The position numbers and the translations under genes are program-made. A stretch of DNA of 36,096 nucleotides from Fonticula alba (Eukaryota > Opisthokonta > Rotosphaerida > Fonticulaceae). Shown here in pieces: positions 1-10,845 of this stretch. Location: positions 4,222,971-4,259,066 of the forward strand of contig NW_009242971.1 of assembly GCF_000388065.1 (NCBI RefSeq), read 5' to 3'. Under the pieces are notes generated by a model. That model was not told the DNA's origin and made no database searches. It was given only the letters and a program-made list of their open reading frames with translations. Every line of letters starts with the position of its first letter. Position 1 is the stretch's first letter.

Positions 1-386
1 GGGGGGGGCCGGAGGCACGAAATCTTCCTCTCGTTCTTTTCTGGCTCCCGATGGTGGTAGACAATGCCCAACCGTTTGATCGGAACGGGGGGCGGGCAAC
101 AGCAGGGAACAGTCGCCCGGGGCTCGTTGGCATGTGGGTATGTTCTCTGAGGCGATCTTTCCCGTGCCGGGTTCTTTCAGGCCATTTTGTGGAAGCACAC
201 ATTCGACGGGAGATCGTAGGCGCACACATCCCGCTCCCCGCCTGCGGCCCCAGCCCACACCTCCTTGTCGCCCCCCCCCACACTCGCACGCCGACATACA
301 CGCACGCACGCACGCACGCACCATTTCGTCCTCTGTCTTCCCCACACCTTCTTGCAGACGTTCTGAGCCCTTCCGCCATAGCCCAG
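1..386. other. Upstream region of the first gene, no gene seen
   Basis: No convincing coding signal. It holds an ACGC tetranucleotide repeat and a pyrimidine-rich leader just before the start codon at 387. The reading frame of the first exon stays open back to position 51, but the extra residues are dominated by repeat-derived His/Thr/Ala/Arg and look untranslated. Confidence 0.5.
300..321. repeat. (ACGC)n microsatellite
   Basis: About five tandem ACGC units, about 65 bp upstream of the proposed start codon of the first gene. Confidence 0.85.
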
Positions 387-3300
387 ATGTCGACCGGGAG
401 TTCGGGATCGCCCAAGCTGGACGGTCGCTCGCAAGGTATCGCCGCCTTCACGTTCGCCCACTCCGACCTCGCTTTTCGCGATGTCCCGCCCCCCCTCCCC
501 CCCTCCCCCTCCTCCCTTCTTCTTTCCCCCGCCCCTTGGGCCCAGACCCGCAAGCCCACCAATCTGACCTCCGGACTATGCAGATGGTATCCCTGATATC
601 CGCCAGCTTTTGGGCCGATCGTCAGATGGGCGCCAGGTTCGAGCAGACCAAAGCCTCTCCACAGCTCCGCCCTCAGAACCCGGCCCGAGCGCCTTGCCGG
701 TTGAGGAGGAGCAGCCGAGCTTGGTTTCCTTCCTCTCGGCCCGCAAGCATGACATTCGACGGGGGCAAATGTCCAATCAGAACAGGCAGGTCCGGTCGAA
801 TCTCTCCGAGTCCTCCCTGGCTGGTATGCAGCCGGCTGCCCCGGGTGCTGCGGCGGTTTCCGCCGGGCCGATTGCCGCGGTTGCCTCTGCTGTGCCAGCT
901 GCGTCGGCAGCACCGGCCACTTCGACCCCGGCACCGAGTGCGCCAAGCATCTCCGCCCCTTCGGAGCCGCCAGCCCACGCCGAGCGCCCAATCGGCCCAT
1001 CTCCCCTGGAAGCACAACTTCGCTCGGTGCTGCTGACGAATTCGTGGGCCAGCAACACAGCCGCCCCTTCGGCGGGAGGCACACCGCCGCTGCCCTCATT
1101 GCCGCCCCTGCCGCCACTGTCTCAGGGAGGGGTCCCACGCGCAGCACCGGCTGCCGGATTGCATCCCACACAATCGGGCGAGCCCGAGTCCCTGGCCGAT
1201 GTGGTTTCCATGGATGCGGTCGCCCCCTCGGGAAGCCCTTCACGTCGACCGGCTGGTCATGTTGATCCACCGGGGCCCACCAAGCGCGCGGTTCCGGCCG
1301 CCAATCCGGCCGCCCCGAGCACGCGCTTCCCCACCCTCCCCGCGCACTTGGACACGGTGAATATCCCGGCGCGCGCGTCCCCCTTGTCGGCGGATCCCTT
1401 CTATGCGAACATCAAGCCCCGGGTTTATCCCTCGGGCAGTGGCGCGAGCGCGCCGGCTCCCCCGACTCCGGCCCCACATCCGGCCACCTACAACTCCCTG
1501 CCCTCCTCCGGGGCGGCTGGCCTGGTGACACTGTCGCCAGCCCGCCCGGGTGTCCAGCTGACCCGCTCGGCGTCGCCGCACACGCCGCTCATCGCCCCGC
1601 CGGCTGGCGCTGCTCGCGGAATAACGGGAGCTCCCGCGCCAGCCGCCGATGCCGCCATTCTCGGGTCTCTCATTGCCCACTGGGACAGCGAAGCACGGGA
1701 GGCCGTGTCGAATGTCATCCCCACATATCAGGTCCGTGTGCGGCGAAGAAGAGAAAGAACAGAAACCAAACCCTCCCTCGCCCCTGCCACGCGTGCGTCT
1801 TGCACCTCTCGGCTCACCTGCCACCCAAGGACAGAAGAACCTCCTGGATACGATGCTGGTGTTTGAGGCCCGTGTTCACTCGGATCGGGCGCTCTTCCGA
1901 TCGCTGCTCCTGTCAACCACGGCGCCGGAGGCCGACACGCCCGAGTCCGGGGACGGGCTACTTGGGGCAGTCAATTTGGCCGTCGAGCGTCTTTCCTCCC
2001 TCCTGTCGCGTGTGGAGGTGGAGCACCTCCGGTACGTGCCTCGCCATGTCTCTTGGCCGATGGCCCGGCATTTGCGCACCGGGCTGACCCATGTTGCGAA
2101 GGATTTCCTCAACCGCCGCGGACTTGGTGAGCAAAATGTCCCTGGCACAGGACCTCCTTCCGGAAACCGGCACCGGGTACCATGAGTCCTCCTTCAATGG
2201 GGGAGCCAGTGCTGGGGCTCATGTGTCTTCCCTGGCGAGGCTGGCTCGCGTGGATGCCCTGCTCGACGAGGCGGACAACGAGCAGGACCGCTCGTCCCGT
2301 GCCTTCCGCGACCATGGGTGGCTTTTCCTTTCCTGGATTCTCCGTGGTATGTGGCCGCACCGGGGCTCCCTGCCCTTCTGTCCGTGAGCCGACCCTTGTC
2401 CGGGACAGGGGGGAGGGGGGGGGGGGACATGCATGTGCCAACCCGACTAACGACGACCGTGCACACAGCCCTGGCATATGGCATCTGGGCCACCGAGAGG
2501 ACCATCTTCTATGCGGTGCGGGCGATGCGCCCGACGCCGGGGGGGGCCTCAACAACCGCACGGACATCGGGGGCCTCAGCGGGGTTCGGCTCGGCCGGGC
2601 CTCAGCCGACTTCGCTGCTCAGTGAATTCCTCACATCGCCGTCCACTCCCGTGACGTCGGGAACAGCAGGGCTGGCCGATGGGCTGGGTTTCGTGTCGCC
2701 TCGGTCCTTCGGGTATGATCTGCCGGCTGATCCGGCCGGGCCGGGGGAGTCCCCGGCCTCCTCTTCGCCCGAGGCCACCCCCGAGAAGGGATCACGGCAT
2801 TCGCGCGCGGCCACGCCCCTGCCGGCCGGGGAGTCGCCGTTTGATTTGCTCCCGGAGCCGGCATCTCTTGGACTGGCGCAGGGCGATGGCAGCCATGTGT
2901 CCCTGGGGGGGGGCGTCCGCTCGGCCGGTGGGTCGCCCTCGCCCGCGGGCCCAACAACCCCGACGCCGGTTGGCGCCGCTGGGCGGATTCTCAATCGCCG
3001 GCGTCGGCTGTCCTCGGTGTCGATGGCGTCGCGCTCGTCGCTCGACTCGCCGGATACCATGTCGCCGCTGCACGCCCGCCTGGCCTCGGAGGAGGAGGAG
3101 GATGCACAGCTGAACCCCACCGGCATGTCTTCCCTCTCGCGGTCATACTCGCTGTATGCATCACCGTTGTTCGGGGGCACCAGTCCGGCGGCTGGCAGTC
3201 CCGCCGGCAGCGGATACTCCCCCATGATGCATGGACAGGGCTCGCACCTGGCCGGGGCATTTTCCTCCTCGCTGTCGGTTTTGTCACCGTCGACGGTGGG

Positions 3301-3727
3301 CGGCACGCGATCCGGATCGCCGGCTGGCGTGGAGTACCTTTCGCCGCTCGGGAGCAGCCGGGCGGCGGCCCTTCACAGTTCATACATGCGACGGGCATCG
3401 TCTTTGTCCACCGGCCTGTCGACCCTGCTAAGTGGATCTTCACCAGGGCTCGAGGCGGCAGTGGCCGGGATCTCGGGCCCGAGCGGCCTGTCCCCGGTGT
3501 CCATGGGTGGCAGCGGCACGCACAGCCCCTCGGTCGGTGCCTTTGCTTTGGGAGGCGCCGCGGGAAGCCCGAGCCTCGGGTCGGGTGGGTCGTCCTCCGA
3601 ATCAACGCCTCTGCTGGAGGGGGTGCTCCTACGTCGCCAAACGGCCCAGGCACGGCAGTCGTCGTCCCTGCGGTCTCCGCTGACACTGGTCAGCGAGTAT
3701 GACGGCGGGGATGTCGACTCGGACTAG
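387..3727 (+). CDS. Low-complexity Ala/Pro/Ser/Gly-rich protein with a helical core, function unknown (5 exons)
   Basis: Proposed exons are 387-435, 584-1731, 1835-2031, 2102-2346 and 2469-3727, giving 965 aa. Donors (gtatcgcc, gtccgtgt, gtacgtgc, gtatgtgg) and acceptors all restore frame, and introns 3 and 4 carry CTGAC and CTAAC branch motifs. Residues about 17-370 are Ala/Pro/Ser-rich and probably disordered. Residues about 375-565 are the only ordered-looking part: mostly helical, containing VFEARVHSDRALFRSLLLS and a hydrophobic stretch across the exon 4/5 join (GWLFLSWILRALAYGIW). The C-terminal 400 residues are Ser/Gly/Pro-rich with many SP dipeptides and end in acidic DGGDVDSD. I do not recognise the family. 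The hydrophobic stretch could be a membrane hairpin or a buried helix. The start was chosen as the ATG after the pyrimidine-rich leader. The gene converges on SEM1. Confidence 0.72.
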
Positions 3728-3828
3728 GGGGCAGCCGATCTGCCCTCTCCCGATGCTCTGATACCGGCAGGAAATGCCACGTCAAGCGGGGGGAGAGGGG
3801 GGAAAAAAAAGCCTTGTCAGGATTGTAT

Positions 3829-3846
3829 TTTATTCTTCTTTTTATT
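3829..3846 (-). promoter_or_regulatory. Two candidate AATAAA polyadenylation signals for SEM1
   Basis: On the minus strand two AATAAA hexamers lie at 3841-3846 and 3829-3834, about 125 bp beyond the SEM1 stop codon and inside the only AT-rich patch of this convergent spacer. The role is inferred from motif and position. Confidence 0.5.
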
Positions 3847-3968
3847 GGGAGGCCAAGCGCGCCTGGCGCAGGGAAGGAAGAAGGCTGGATTGGGGCAATG
3901 GCAGAGGGGATGACACTTAAAACGAGTGCGCAGGCGGGTGGGATGGGGGAGGGGGACGGGTTGTGAAA

Positions 3969-4569
3969 TTACTTCTTAACCTTGTCAAGCTCGGCCCTGT
4001 GTAGGGATAAAAATGGGGTGGTCAGTACACATGGGAGAGGAAGGGGGAGGGAGAGAGAGAGAGAGAGATAGAGGGGGGGGGGGAGGAGGGGGAGACGGAT
4101 GGACGGAGATGAACGAGGGAATGTCGATCGGGCGAAGGGATCTATCCCTCTGGCGGGGACAGGCGATCCCAGAGGAAAGACAGGAAGACGTACTTGACGC
4201 GGTTGAGGAAGTCGTCCTCGATGGTGTCGTCGTCCCACTTCTCCTCCCACAGGGCCTCGACCTTGGTGGCAGCATCGCCGGCGGTGGAAATGTCCCACTC
4301 TGGGTGTCGGAAAGGCGGGATTGGAGTGAGCTTCTTCTTTTCGAGCGAGAGAACCGGCTCGGAGGCAGGAAACACGGCAGCAGGTTGAAGGGAGGGGACA
4401 AAGAGGCAGCATGGGGGCGACACGTACCCTCAGTGACGAACTCCTCAAACTCGTCATCCTCCTCGAGGGACGCGAATAGGGAGGGAGCCGGGGCGGCCGG
4501 AGCCTCGGCAGCCGGGGCAGCCGGGGTGGCGGCCGGGGTGGTGTCGCTCTTGGAAAGCTTGCCAGACAT
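3969..4569 (-). CDS. SEM1: SEM1/DSS1 (Rpn15), 26S proteasome lid subunit
   Basis: Exons in coding order are 4569-4428, 4299-4194 and 3996-3969, giving 91 aa. The family signature is plain: a first acidic motif EEDDEFEEF (about residues 38-46) and a second, WEEKWDDDTIEDDF, followed by the short basic tail AELDKVKK. Known members are about 70-90 aa intrinsically disordered proteins that join the Rpn3/Rpn7 part of the proteasome lid and also bind BRCA2-like proteins and the TREX-2 mRNA-export complex. The N-terminal 30 residues are Ala/Pro-rich, a lineage-specific extension. Both introns start gtacgt. Intron 2 (197 bp) contains a long CT repeat and a TACTGAC branch motif. The leader just before the ATG is a C-rich tract with a run of about 19 C. 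The gene converges on the unknown gene at 387-3727. Confidence 0.95.
4050..4071. repeat. (GA)n/(CT)n microsatellite in SEM1 intron 2
   Basis: About ten GA units on the plus strand, which is a CT polypyrimidine tract in the sense of SEM1, upstream of its last acceptor site. Confidence 0.8.
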
Positions 4570-7231
4570 GTTGGAAGGGGGGGGGGAGGGAAAGCGGGGG
4601 GGGGGGGGGGGGGGAGATGCGCAATGGTCACTTCTGGAATCTGGGCTCAACCGCGCCGAGATCGGCCAGGACAGCTTCGGATAAGTATCGTCGATGTGGG
4701 GTGTCCGTTTAGTGGTGGCAGCAGTGGCTTGTCATTGCCCGGTGACCTTGATCACATGCCTTGTCATTTCAAGGACAGCACCGACTGCCCATGCAACTGT
4801 GCGACTCTGTGAGCGGACAGAGAAAAGCCGGACGTGTGGTAGGTGCCAATGAAGGAGCAAGGCCGTCGGAAAGACCGACCCACATCCGCTAGCAACTCGC
4901 TCAGGGCCCTTGTCCGAAGGAAAGATCCTGCAGATGCCGGGCCGATTTCGCGCTTGGGACCGTGGCGCACTCCTCTCGGCTTAATCCTGCGCCGGACCAG
5001 TGTGAATCCTTGTGAGGATTGTGCCGGAAGGCCCGCTGTTGGTGGCTGACCTTCGAGCACGAGGGCAGAGGAACATATCGACCAAGGGGGGGATCCCCGT
5101 CTGGGGTCTGTATCAATGAGGGCCGGTAAGATGGCTTGGGTCAAGTGTGCGAGCGGGCAACATGGGAAGAAAGTCGGGACACAGGCAGGGCCCCTCAAAA
5201 GGAGGCACTGGAATAGGCACTCATTGGACAGGCTGGCACTTGCGCCATCATCACCCCCGCATACCTTTCGACAAGCGGCTGCTCGGTCTTACGCTCTCAC
5301 GGGCCCCCTGGGCCGAGCCTTCTCTGGCCTTTGGATCCAGTCAAGGGGTGGATTTGAAGACCCTACGCGACGGGGCCCGGCCCCTCACACAACGCCCTCC
5401 CCCGCGAGGAGCGCACACACACCTGTGCAATATCGGCGGCTGGCGGGCCGTTGTCAGACCCGACGTTCCTCTGGGGGGGGGGGTGGGGGGGGGCGCCGTT
5501 CGATATAACGCGCGGAGGGGTATCCTCCAAACCCGATCAAGCCCATCAGTCAATGAGTTACGTTCTACACGAATCCAGTCCCGTGAGATGGCCCTTCATT
5601 GTGGAATAGCATTCTCCCGAGGAGGAACGCGGGGTACGAAGACAGCCAAGGAGAGGGGCCCCCGGCGCACGGCCACCATGGCGGCTCACCACAGGAGGGA
5701 GACACCGAGACGCGCGCGCTGGGGTCTCAGATCCTCCCTTCGGCCGAGTCCAGGGCCAAATAAGGGGGCTCCCAAGAGCGAAGGCCTTTGCGGCTGTGTG
5801 CGGGCCCTCCAAGGAGAACGCGAAGGCAAACCTGGGGCCGCGGTCCTGCCGGTGGCCATCTACTCCAAGGCTTCCCCCATCACGAACGGCCCTTTTTATT
5901 ATTCGAAGTGTTTTTTATTTTTCCTTATCCCCCCAGTTGGCCGTGCACGAGTTGTTGTGTCCACCCCGCTTTCGGGCTATGGCCGTATCCCCTGGTTCGG
6001 TGCGCCCTCCCCCTTGATGCCCCCCCCCCCCCCCGGGGGAGTCCCCTCGCAGTGGCAGGATTTCCGGTATAGCTTCCGTCAAAGGAGTGAGGCTTTGACG
6101 TAAGGCTGGATCCGTGAGAACCCAGCCACAGTTGGCAGTCCATGCCCTCGTTTGAATTGCTTCCCGAAAAGATGTGGACAGCCACATCTCGGGCGCTTCG
6201 TCCAACCGGCTACCGAGCGGCGGCCGGGGGAGCGTGGGGGCGGAGCGAGGGGGGGGGGGGGAGACGGCCATCCCTGCGGGAGCCGCCCCCGGGAGGGTGG
6301 TGGTGTGCGGGATAGGGGATGTGCCCGACCGGCGCGCCGCCGGAAATGAGCCCTCTTGCACTGGGTTTCCGTGACAGGATTGTGCAGGGGTCCCCTTCAC
6401 GAGGCCGCTGGGGGTCGGGGGGGGGGGGGGGAGGGGAGGGGGGCAACTCAAAGTCGAGCCGGGCGGGGAGTATTCGGCTTTCTTTCTCTTTCACCACCCC
6501 GAGGGCCGGCGTGGCGCCGAGAAGCAGGGACCGGACGGCGAGCGGTCCCCGAGGAAGTGCTATTGCGTCACAGGCCGGCTGGGAAAAAGGGAGAACGAGC
6601 GGAGACGCGGACATGCAGGCTAAGGGAGTGGGCAGAAGCCGAGGCGGATACCATGTCATCCGTCGTCAAGCTTGTTGGTGGGGAGAGCTTTTTTTCTCTC
6701 GCTCCCGCCGTTTTTCCATCGATTCCGGATGGGTCTCCGTGTGCCTTTGGCGGATCCCTACCCCCTTCCCCGCCGGCGGGAAGCATCCCCCGGGCCATGG
6801 CGCGTGGGTGTACCGCAATTTATCCCGCTCCCTACCGACCCCTTTCTGGGCGCCGGTGCCGATGAGCGCCAATCCGGTCAGCACGCTCATTTCCCTTGAT
6901 CCCGGAGATCTACCTCCGAGAAGGGCGAGGGGGGAGGGGGAGGGCAAATGAGAGGGCCGGGCAAGGCCCAGGCCGACGGGGATGGTCATCCAAATTTTAG
7001 TGCGGCCACCACCACCGGGCGCGGCCGGCCCGTCTCAGGCCCTGGTCAGCTGTCTTCCGCTCACGCCATCCGGCCTCTGTGTATGCCACCTTCTTGTCCC
7101 CTTCCTCCTCCCTCCTCCCTCCTCCCTCTTCCTTCCTGCCTCGCTCCTCCCCCGCCCCCCTCCCGCATCCACTCCTCCCGATTCCCCGAGCCCAGAGCAC
7201 CAGGCTCTGTATCCTTCAAAGAAGAAGGACC
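4570..7231. other. 2.66-kb divergent intergenic region, no gene assigned
   Basis: This is the largest gene-free stretch here. Open frames exist on both strands, for example 5147-6103, but their products are Arg/Gly/Pro-rich without domain character, and no frame continues across plausible splice sites. It contains C and G runs (about 4596-4614 and 6020-6034), a small perfect hairpin (AATCC, loop TTGTGA, GGATT) at about 5008-5023, and a CT-rich leader at about 7085-7180 before the next gene. I looked for tRNA B-box sequences and did not see one. Promoters of SEM1 and of the next gene must lie here. Confidence 0.5.
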
Positions 7232-9380
7232 ATGAATCTGCCGAAGGGGCACATGTCGGACCCCCTGCCCCATGGTGGCCCGTGCTGGCCGGCCGCCGGG
7301 TCCCTTGTCGAAGCTTACAGCGAGGCATCCGGCAACTTCCTCCTGTCAATGGTGATCCTGGCACCAAGCTCGGGGGATGGGCAGGTTTTGGTGCACCCAC
7401 TTTTCACCCCGCACTTGGCCTTCACGCCGGCGGGCAATTTGCGGTCCATCTCCCCGGAGCGCGCTCTCTTTGCCCTCTACCAGCACAGCCTGCTGGCTGG
7501 GCGCTTCCACAGCCCCGGGCTGCCGCCGGTTTCGCCGATCGTGGCCCCGCCGCCGCAGTCCCTGCCATCGCCGGGGCCCCGGCACCAGCACCCGCAGTGT
7601 TCGACGCCGATGGACGTCTTTGCGGCCTCCCTGGCGGAGCCGCTGCGCCTGTACGCCCCCTGGACCGACAACTTCTTCCACCCGGCCACCCTCGTGGGCA
7701 GCCTGCCGAATGGCCTGGTTGAGGTTGTCTTTGACTCGGCTGCCTCGCAGCCGCATGCCATCAAGCCGGAGTTCCTGCACCTGCGTATGTCGCGCTATTC
7801 CCTCGCCGCCAGTCTCTGCCCCCTTCCCTCGGCCCTTCCCCTTTCCCCCTGCCCCCTTTGGACCACGCTCACCATTTTATCCGCTCCCCGCCCCCCCCCC
7901 CCCCCCCCGTCTGGCCACAGGCTGCTTCTATCCCCCTCCCCACCATCATGTCATGGCTTCGCCTGTGGACCCGCGCCTGGTGGCGCACCACCCGTCGATT
8001 GCTCCGATTCCCGGGCGCCCCTTGATGTTCTACGGGACCGGCCCGGGGCTGGCTCCGCAGCCGGAGGGCATGCCTCCAAGCATGGGGGTCACGCCGGGAT
8101 GGCCTGCCTGTGAGGAGTATTTCAGCCCGGCGGCCGAGCTGACCCCCAGCCCGGCGGCCAGCCCGATGGGCCTTCCTGCGGTCGACCCCCCGGCCGGCCG
8201 GGTGGCCAGCCCGATGGCCAACCACCCGACAGCCAGCTCGGCAGCTGGCCAGGCGGGCCGTCCTGTGGCCAGTCCGGCGGCCGGCCCGGCAGCCGGCCGG
8301 CCGGTGACCACGCGACCTATCCACGGGGCGAAGGTCCCCGGGAAGGACCAATCGACCGGCCCTTCGAGGGCAACCCCGTCGCCGTTCAAAAGCCCGAAGC
8401 ACGCCAGCGGCCCCTTCTCGACGCCGCCTCCGCCTCCTTCGAAGTCGGTGACACTGCTCAGGCGCCTGGACAAGGGCGACCTCGCCACCGGGGGGCCCAC
8501 CTCCCCCAAGCTCAAGGACTTGCGCTCCACTTCCAAGGCAGCTGGTGCCTCGACCCGGGGCAAGTCCGCCGACGCCCACTCGCACCCCTCGATGTCGGCT
8601 GGTGCTGCCGATGCTCCAAGCCCAAAGCCCGGCAAGTCGACCATGAAGGCACCCCACCGGAAGGATCACACAGGCCCCAAGGCCGGGCGCGACCCCGTGG
8701 CCCCGAAGGACCGCGAGGATCTTCCCGGTGTCGACGGCATCCCGGCTGGCAAGGAGGACCCCCCGAGCGCCAAGGACCGGGGGGATGGCGGAGCCTACCC
8801 GGTGCCGGCCTCCGTGGTCCCCGCCTCGGACTGCCCGGAGACCCCCTCGCCGGGACTCGACTGGTCGAAGGTGTCTGACAAGAAGAAGAACAAGAAGCCC
8901 AAGAAGAAGCCGGCCAGCTCGCAACAGCTGCCCACCCCCCTGGACGACTCATCCGGGACAACCTCCCATCCGGCTCCCGGGTCGGCTTCGGATCCGCCCG
9001 TGGCCTCGACCCTGGCCGACGATTCGACCCCTGGCTCGGGTTGCACCTCGTCCCCCGGGTCGGGCTCCGGTTCGGCCTTCTCGCCTCGGCCGCCGCGAGT
9101 TCCCTCTCGGTCGACCACTTGGATTCTGCATCCACTGGCGACGGAGCATTCCTCCTCGGAGGACATCCTCCGACTGTTTGCCCCCTTCCAGGGGGTAACC
9201 GTTGATGGCATCTCGGCGCAAGCCGATGGCACACGCTATTCACATGTAACTCTTCCCCCGACTGTGACCCTCTCGCGGGCCAACCGCCACCTCCAGTCGG
9301 TTCAGGCATCGTCCGGCTCCCCTCCGACCATGCTCCACCGCCGGCTGGCGGTCCTCCCGGCCTCGACGACCATCACCTAG
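7232..9380 (+). CDS. Predicted RNA/chromatin-associated protein with Tudor-like and RRM-like segments (2 exons)
   Basis: Exons are 7232-7784 and 7921-9380, 670 aa. The intron has donor gtatgt, a run of about 18 C and acceptor CAG, and it joins the frames in phase 1. Residues about 139-187 read like a Tudor/Agenet barrel: a Trp-Thr-Asp start, then FFHPATLVGSLPNGLVEVVF and a closing IKPEFLHL strand. Residues about 190-580 are Pro/Ala/Ser-rich, with repeated SPAAGPA-type units at about 8140-8300 and a lysine cluster KKKNKKPKKK near residue 504 that could be a nuclear localisation or RNA-binding patch. Residues about 582-650 match the order of RRM elements: strand WILHPL, helix SSEDILRLFAPF, strand VTVDGI, strand RYSHVTL, helix TLSRANRHL, but with weak RNP motifs. 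These assignments are inference. An in-frame ATG at 7253 is an alternative start. I do not recognise an orthologue. Confidence 0.72.
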
Positions 9381-9690
9381 ACTGCCCGCCCCTGCTGTGG
9401 AAGTCTCCGCCCCTCCCGCCATTCGAAGCGCGCCCCTTTCCCACTCCCCCTCTCAGGGGATCAGGCCTGCCCGGTTGCACAGAGCCCATAGTGTCCCCCC
9501 CCCCCCCCCCTCCCCTGTACATCGAGGCCAACTTGTGGTCTGGTTCTTGCTTTCGTCATATTATACATCGTGTGTGGACATGCCCCATGTCAGGGACCAG
9601 GAAGGAGAGAGGCCGGAAGAGAGCCCAACAGGGACACCGGGCAGGGAGATGCGCTTCTGGGGCGGATATCTACCGCCGGGCATGCCCCCC
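9381..9690. other. Convergent spacer, no gene seen
   Basis: Holds the 3' ends of the Tudor/RRM-like gene and of RPA2. A poly-C run starts near 9494. I see no canonical AATAAA on either strand; a short AT-rich patch near 9555-9570 is the only candidate cleavage region. Confidence 0.4.
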
Positions 9691-10676
9691 TCAATCCAGG
9701 GAGTCGCGGGTGGTCAGACGAACCGACCCGGGAGCCACGCCCTCATAGATGTGCCCTTCGGCCTTGAGGAACTCAATGCCCTCGCTCAGCTGCGCCGGCG
9801 AAAAGTTGGGCATCTTCTCCGAGAGATAGGAGAAGGGGATCTCGATGTCATCGGCCTCGGCAATGAAGTGCAGCAGGGCCATGTGCGTGGGCTGCATTTG
9901 CTTGACGGCGGCCGGGCCGCCGGCCTGCATGCCATAGTCGTGGGCATTGGTGGCGGTGGTGGTGGTGGTGGCGGCGGCGGCGGCGGCGGCCGAGGGGGCT
10001 GACGCGGCCGGGGCCCCGCCACCGCCGACCAGCGGCTTGGACTCGGCCGCCTCGCCAGTGGGGACATTGGTGCGCATGCGACCGACCGGGCCGCGCGTGC
10101 GGTACAGATGTCCATGGATGGTCTCCAGCAAGTGGTAGGTAACCTCGTTGAAGTCGGTCACCGGGCGGATGTGGCTGATGTTGATGCTCTTGCGCTTGTC
10201 GAAGACGCGCAGGTTCCCATACACATGAACATAGGTGCCCTCCGGCAGGCTGGGAGCCTGCTCCTCGATGGCCGCATCGCCATCCCCGGCATCACGGTCC
10301 AGCCACTTGCGCATGTCAATGGACCCGGTGCTGTCCTCCACCAGGTAGGTGACCGTGGTGGTGGTCTCCCGCACCGCGCGGATGACACCGATGATTGACA
10401 GAATGTGGATGGTCTGCCCGTCGATCTGCATGCTCCCGTCGGAATCCACCATCTTGGACACGTCAATGTCCACCAGCTGCTTGATGGTCACCGGCAGGAC
10501 GGAGTTGTGGCCGAGAATGCCACGCGGGGCATCGGACGGGCGCTGCTGGCCGAAGCCCCCGCCCGAAGAGCCATCCAGAGAGGGAGAGGACATGCTCGGC
10601 GAGTTGCCATAGTCGCCCTGATGCGAGAGGAAGCCGCCACCACCGCCGCCGCCCATGGAGCCGCCATCGTACATGT

Positions 10677-10707
<31 letters not shown>

Positions 10708-10845
10708 GAAGTAGCCACCGCCGCCGCCGCCGCCGCCGCCACCGGAGTTGAAGCGTGGCATGCCGCCGCCGCCGCCGCCGCCGCCAAAGCCGCCGGAGCC
10801 GAAGCCGCCGCGGCCAGAGTGACCACCAGAGCCAAAGCCAGACAT
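9691..10845 (-). CDS. RPA2: Replication protein A 32 kDa subunit (RPA2/RFA2)
   Basis: A single intronless frame of 384 aa. RPA2 is the middle subunit of the RPA heterotrimer that coats single-stranded DNA in replication, recombination and repair. Residues 1-105 are Gly-rich, with long GGN repeats. Residues about 110-240 form the central OB fold: LPVTIKQLVDI, the strand VRETTTTVTYLVEDSTGSID, then MRKWLDRD, GTYVHVYGNLRVFDKRKSI and ISHIRPVTDFNEVTYHLLE. An Ala/Thr linker (about 275-300) leads to the C-terminal winged helix (about 318-375, HMALLHFIAEADD to AEGHIYEGV), the domain that binds XPA, UNG and SMARCAL1 in animals. The N-terminus is more glycine-rich and longer than the usual Ser/Thr-rich phosphorylated tail. 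It has no introns, unlike its neighbours, and is divergent from THADA. A pyrimidine-rich leader precedes the ATG. Confidence 0.97.

Noticed and set aside
5147-6103. 318-codon open frame in the large spacer
   Set aside because: Arg/Gly/Pro-rich product with no motifs, no pyrimidine-rich leader of the kind seen at real starts, and a C-run inside the frame, which real exons here avoid.
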